This document shows positions 61,549-64,000 of a stretch of 64,000 bases of DNA, in pieces; the stretch's first letter is position 1, and each line of letters starts with the position of its first letter. This DNA comes from JAEUMY01 sp031394355. Its GTDB lineage: Bacteria; Pseudomonadota; Gammaproteobacteria; Burkholderiales; Usitatibacteraceae. The notes under the pieces are model-generated. The model was not told the origin of the DNA and ran no database searches. It worked only from the letters and a program-made list of their open reading frames with translations. The stretch spans positions 13,342 to 77,341 of the forward strand of contig JANNSU010000072.1 in assembly GCA_031394355.1 (NCBI GenBank), read 5' to 3'. A program made the translations under genes and the position numbers.

Positions 61549-61704
61549 GTTTTTTTCAGTGTGTCGGAGATTAGAATGATACGAAGGCTGGCGCAGTACA
61601 GATTCGCAGCACTTCTGGCTGTTACCGGCGCTGCGTGGCTGGCACTTCGACCCGAAGCGTGCATTCTGACATCAACCCGTATTGACCGGTTCAACGAGGC
61701 CGAC

Positions 61705-62628
61705 ATGACCACCGCTTTGATCACCCACCCGGATTGCCTGCAACACGAAATGGGTCCCCACCACCCTGAATGTCCCGCCAGACTGGCTGCCGTCATCAAG
61801 GGACTTGAAGAATCCGGGCTGTGGCCCGCTTTGGTCAAGGTCGAAGCACCGCTGGCGGAACAGTCGGCTCTCTCGATGGCGCATGATCCGGACTATGTCG
61901 CAAAGATCTTTGAGGTGGCCCCCACAGCGGGTTATGCCTATCTCGATCCCGATACGTCCATGAATGCCCATTCCCTTGCAGCAGCCCGACGCGCTGCGGG
62001 TGCAGTCATCGAGGGCATTGACCAGGTCATGTCGGGTGCGGTCGACAATGCCTTTTGTGCGGTAAGGCCCTGCGGACATCATGCGACCTACCACCGCGCC
62101 ATGGGCTTCTGCATTTTCAACAACGTCGCCGTTGGTGCCATGCATGCGCTGGAAGCCCACAGGCTTGAGCGCGTCGCGATTCTGGACTTTGATGTGCACC
62201 ACGGCAATGGAACCGAGGACATTTTTGCCGATGACCCCCGCGTCATGCTGTGCTCGTCCTTCCAGCACCCGTACTATCCAGGCACCGGTGCGGATACGCA
62301 GAGCGAACACATCATTCCGACACCGCTGCCTGCGCAGACTGGCGGGATGGCATTCCGCCGCGCCATCGAGCAGACCTGGGTTCCTGCGTTGCGTAAGTTC
62401 AAGCCGGAGCTGATCATCATTTCCGCCGGTTTCGATGCGCATGCGGACGATCCGCTCGCTTACCTCAACCTGACGGAAGAGGACTACACCTGGGTGACAG
62501 AGTTGATCTGCACGCTGGCACGCGAATATTCGCAGGGCAGAGTGGTGTCAGCATTGGAAGGCGGCTACAGTCTCAGCGCGCTGGCCCGGTCCAGCGTTGC
62601 GCATGTCGACGCGCTACTGAGGGCCTGA
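61705..62628 (+). CDS. Histone deacetylase-like amidohydrolase
   Basis: 307 residues from the ATG at 61705 with GAGG ahead; the frame is open far upstream, antisense to moxR. HDAC motifs: GPHHPECPARL, CGHHATYHRAMGFCIFNN (active His pair), DFDVHHGNGTED and SAGFDAHADDPL (zinc ligands). Bacterial members act on acetylated polyamines or small amides rather than histones. The palindrome near the end is read AREYSQGR, the only copy in that reading frame. Confidence 0.93.
   Translation: MTTALITHPDCLQHEMGPHHPECPARLAAVIKGLEESGLWPALVKVEAPLAEQSALSMAHDPDYVAKIFEVAPTAGYAYLDPDTSMNAHSLAAARRAAGAVIEGIDQVMSGAVDNAFCAVRPCGHHATYHRAMGFCIFNNVAVGAMHALEAHRLERVAILDFDVHHGNGTEDIFADDPRVMLCSSFQHPYYPGTGADTQSEHIIPTPLPAQTGGMAFRRAIEQTWVPALRKFKPELIIISAGFDAHADDPLAYLNLTEEDYTWVTELICTLAREYSQGRVVSALEGGYSLSALARSSVAHVDALLRA
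62522..62533. repeat. Iterated palindrome GCGAATATTCGC, inside the HDAC-like gene
   Basis: Perfect copy flanked C/A, read Arg-Glu-Tyr-Ser-Gln. Confidence 0.95.
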
Positions 62629-62638
62629 CCCGACGGCG

Positions 62639-63718
62639 CTACTTTTTGGGTGGGTTGACCGGCGCAGGCGGAGGCCGCATGCCGAGCGTCGTGGTCGATC
62701 CCAGCCCAAGCCAGTCCCAGCGGCCCTGTTCGATTGCGCTGCGGATCAGCTCCTGATAGCGCAGCGTCTCCTGATAGTGATAAGGCGACTGGGCAAATTG
62801 CTGGAGATAAGCCTGATAGTTGGGTGCCCCGCACGCGCCGTCCAGTGCACAGGCGGTCAGGACATCGCGATGCTCGGTTCCACAATTGGATCCGCCGTCA
62901 CAGGCCAGCATTTGCCAGGCTGCACGCCAACTGCCTGCCGAAGGCGCACTCTGGTCCGGCCCGACACGCAGGCCCTCCGCCCGATTCCAGAGCGTGCCGA
63001 AGTCGGCAATCTGACGAAACGCCTCGGGATCGCGCGAACGGATCGAGTCCTGCAAGACGTTGAGATCATTTTCAGTCAGCGCATATTGGCGGCGTTCTCG
63101 TGCGGCAGCAGCGATACGACTATTGATGTCGGCGCGGGCCTGGGCGGCGCGGGCAGCAGGGTCACCCATGCGAGCCGCCTCGGCCATGGCTGCGTTGATG
63201 GCAGCCGGTGTGAGCTGTTCCGGGGTAAATCCCTGGCAGCGGTCAGCAACGAGAGCATCGAAAGCCGCTGTGCGCTGTGCCAGCTTCGGGTCCGTGGGAG
63301 ACACGCGAACGTCACGCTGCGCCGAGAGGTAGTTGACTCTGCCGCGCTGGCGCGTGGCTTCGGCGCATTCCATCAATGCCTTGGCTGCGATGTATCGCTG
63401 CGCGGGGTCGCTTGAGTTCGCGTACTTGTCGTAGAGGGCCTTCAGGTCCTGCGCTTTGTCATATTCGACAGCAAGCCGGCGCTTCTCAAGCTGCGCTGGC
63501 GTGAGGGTCACTGCCTCTGCCGACACAGGTAAGGAGGTGGGCGTACTGGGTGCAACAGGCGTCGCGCCAGAGGAAGCGCCTCGGGTTGATGAAGGGACAG
63601 CAGGACTGGTTTGGCCCTGTGTCGCGCGCTTGTCCTTTTCCGGGGTGTCGTTCATGAGCCACCATGCGGTCAACGCCAACGCGGAGCCTGCAACAAGTAT
63701 CGGGATGGTCTTTTTCAT
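62639..63718 (-). CDS. Exported or membrane-anchored protein of unknown function
   Basis: 359 residues. One N-terminal hydrophobic segment (IPILVAGSALALTAWWLM), a Ser/Thr/Pro-rich linker (about 30-75), then a helical domain with scattered cysteines (ALMECAEATR, VADRCQGF, MLACDGGSNCGTE, CALDGACGAP), which suggest disulfides in the periplasm. I recognise no family. It lies between a convergent HDAC gene and the IS element. Confidence 0.75.
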   Translation of the reverse strand: MKKTIPILVAGSALALTAWWLMNDTPEKDKRATQGQTSPAVPSSTRGASSGATPVAPSTPTSLPVSAEAVTLTPAQLEKRRLAVEYDKAQDLKALYDKYANSSDPAQRYIAAKALMECAEATRQRGRVNYLSAQRDVRVSPTDPKLAQRTAAFDALVADRCQGFTPEQLTPAAINAAMAEAARMGDPAARAAQARADINSRIAAAARERRQYALTENDLNVLQDSIRSRDPEAFRQIADFGTLWNRAEGLRVGPDQSAPSAGSWRAAWQMLACDGGSNCGTEHRDVLTACALDGACGAPNYQAYLQQFAQSPYHYQETLRYQELIRSAIEQGRWDWLGLGSTTTLGMRPPPAPVNPPKK

Positions 63719-63800
63719 GAATACATTCTAACGATTGGCGGGCAGGATACCTGTAACCATACGTGTCGGCACCTCTGCCATAAAACGCAACGGGCGCAAT

Positions 63801-64000
63801 TGAACTGACCCCCGTTTGTTGGACGGTTGTTTGTTAGGCATGCAAGGGCTGAGTTCTGTATTGCACGGGACTCAGCCCTTTTAGTTTCAGCTTGATGCGA
63901 TGTTGATTGTAGTAGCGGATGTATTGATCCAGCCCCTTTTGCAGCTGTTCAATGGTTGCGAAGGTCTCCAGCTGAAAGAACTCGGTTTTGAGTATGGCGA
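63801..64000 (-). mobile_element. End of an IS3-family insertion sequence (continues beyond window)
   Basis: The sequence TGAACTGACCCCC at 63801 resembles the terminal inverted repeat of IS3/IS150-type elements, and the transposase end follows. Only one end is in the window. Confidence 0.8.
63834..64000 (-). CDS. IS3-family transposase OrfB, C-terminal part (5' end outside window)
   Basis: About 55 codons remain, ending in TAA at 63834-63836. The sequence FFQLETFATIEQLQKGL, YIRYYNQHRIKLKLKGLSP, VQYRTQ is the typical C-terminal end of the IS3 DDE integrase core. It catalyses cutting and joining of the element ends. Confidence 0.9.
   Translation of the reverse strand, partial: AILKTEFFQLETFATIEQLQKGLDQYIRYYNQHRIKLKLKGLSPVQYRTQPLHA

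Noticed and set aside
61069..61704. Long N-terminal extension of the HDAC-like gene
   Set aside because: It is antisense to moxR. The family N-terminus begins at MTTALITHP (61705), which has its own GAGG site.

Overview
The window is a 64 kb piece of a GC-rich betaproteobacterial chromosome. The reasons are the thrS-infC-rpmI-rplT-pheS-pheT-ihfA-merR order, the class I PHA locus (phaC-phaB, phaP, phaR), the divergent bamD/rluD pair, the surE-pcm-nlpD block and the recJ-prfB-lysS neighbourhood. The species cannot be told from the sequence alone. Almost all of it is ordinary, tightly packed core chromosome. The only clear mobile DNA is the end of an IS3-family element at the right edge and a small inverted-repeat element inside recJ.

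Layout. 1-9 kb: Ser/Thr kinase with a cyclic-nucleotide-binding domain (cut by the window), mnmH, tesA, ybbA-ybbP, bamD, rluD, pgeF. 9-15.4 kb: a ZIP metal transporter and the polyhydroxyalkanoate region (phaC, two phaB-type reductases, phasin, PhaR). 15.4-25 kb: rimO, a glycine-zipper protein, lysS, prfB with its programmed frameshift, a membrane-bound class III cyclase, recJ and its upstream partner. 25-36 kb: lolC-lolD, an alkyltransferase-like protein, fused pabBC, a three-gene overlapping operon with a DNA glycosylase, a DUF2062 protein, comEC, a secreted intradiol dioxygenase-like protein and a lone Rieske protein. 36-43.4 kb: a RelBE-type toxin-antitoxin pair and the four-gene Anbu proteasome-like operon (ATP-grasp, alpha-E, Anbu, large transglutaminase). 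43.6-57.5 kb: relA, a VOC protein, tRNA-Val, the thrS to merR translation block, tRNA-Pro, surE-pcm-nlpD. 57.6-64 kb: moxR-DUF58-tgpA operon, a histone-deacetylase-like protein, an unrecognised protein and the IS3 end.

The most striking signal is not a gene. A perfect 12-bp palindrome, GCGAATATTCGC, occurs 20 times in this window (about 0.004 expected for a random 12-mer), with a pyrimidine on the left and usually a purine on the right. Fourteen copies lie inside genes, mostly read as the peptides ANIR or RIFA. Six lie between genes or over start regions, and two of these plus a variant sit directly ahead of ribosome binding sites or start codons. Only a handful of one-mismatch copies exist. 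It behaves like a highly iterated palindrome maintained by selection or by a dedicated process. A second layer is made of small dispersed repeats: an in-frame element within recJ, two copies of a GTAGCCCGGATG-type repeat, and several intergenic arrays of short words whose two halves are complementary.
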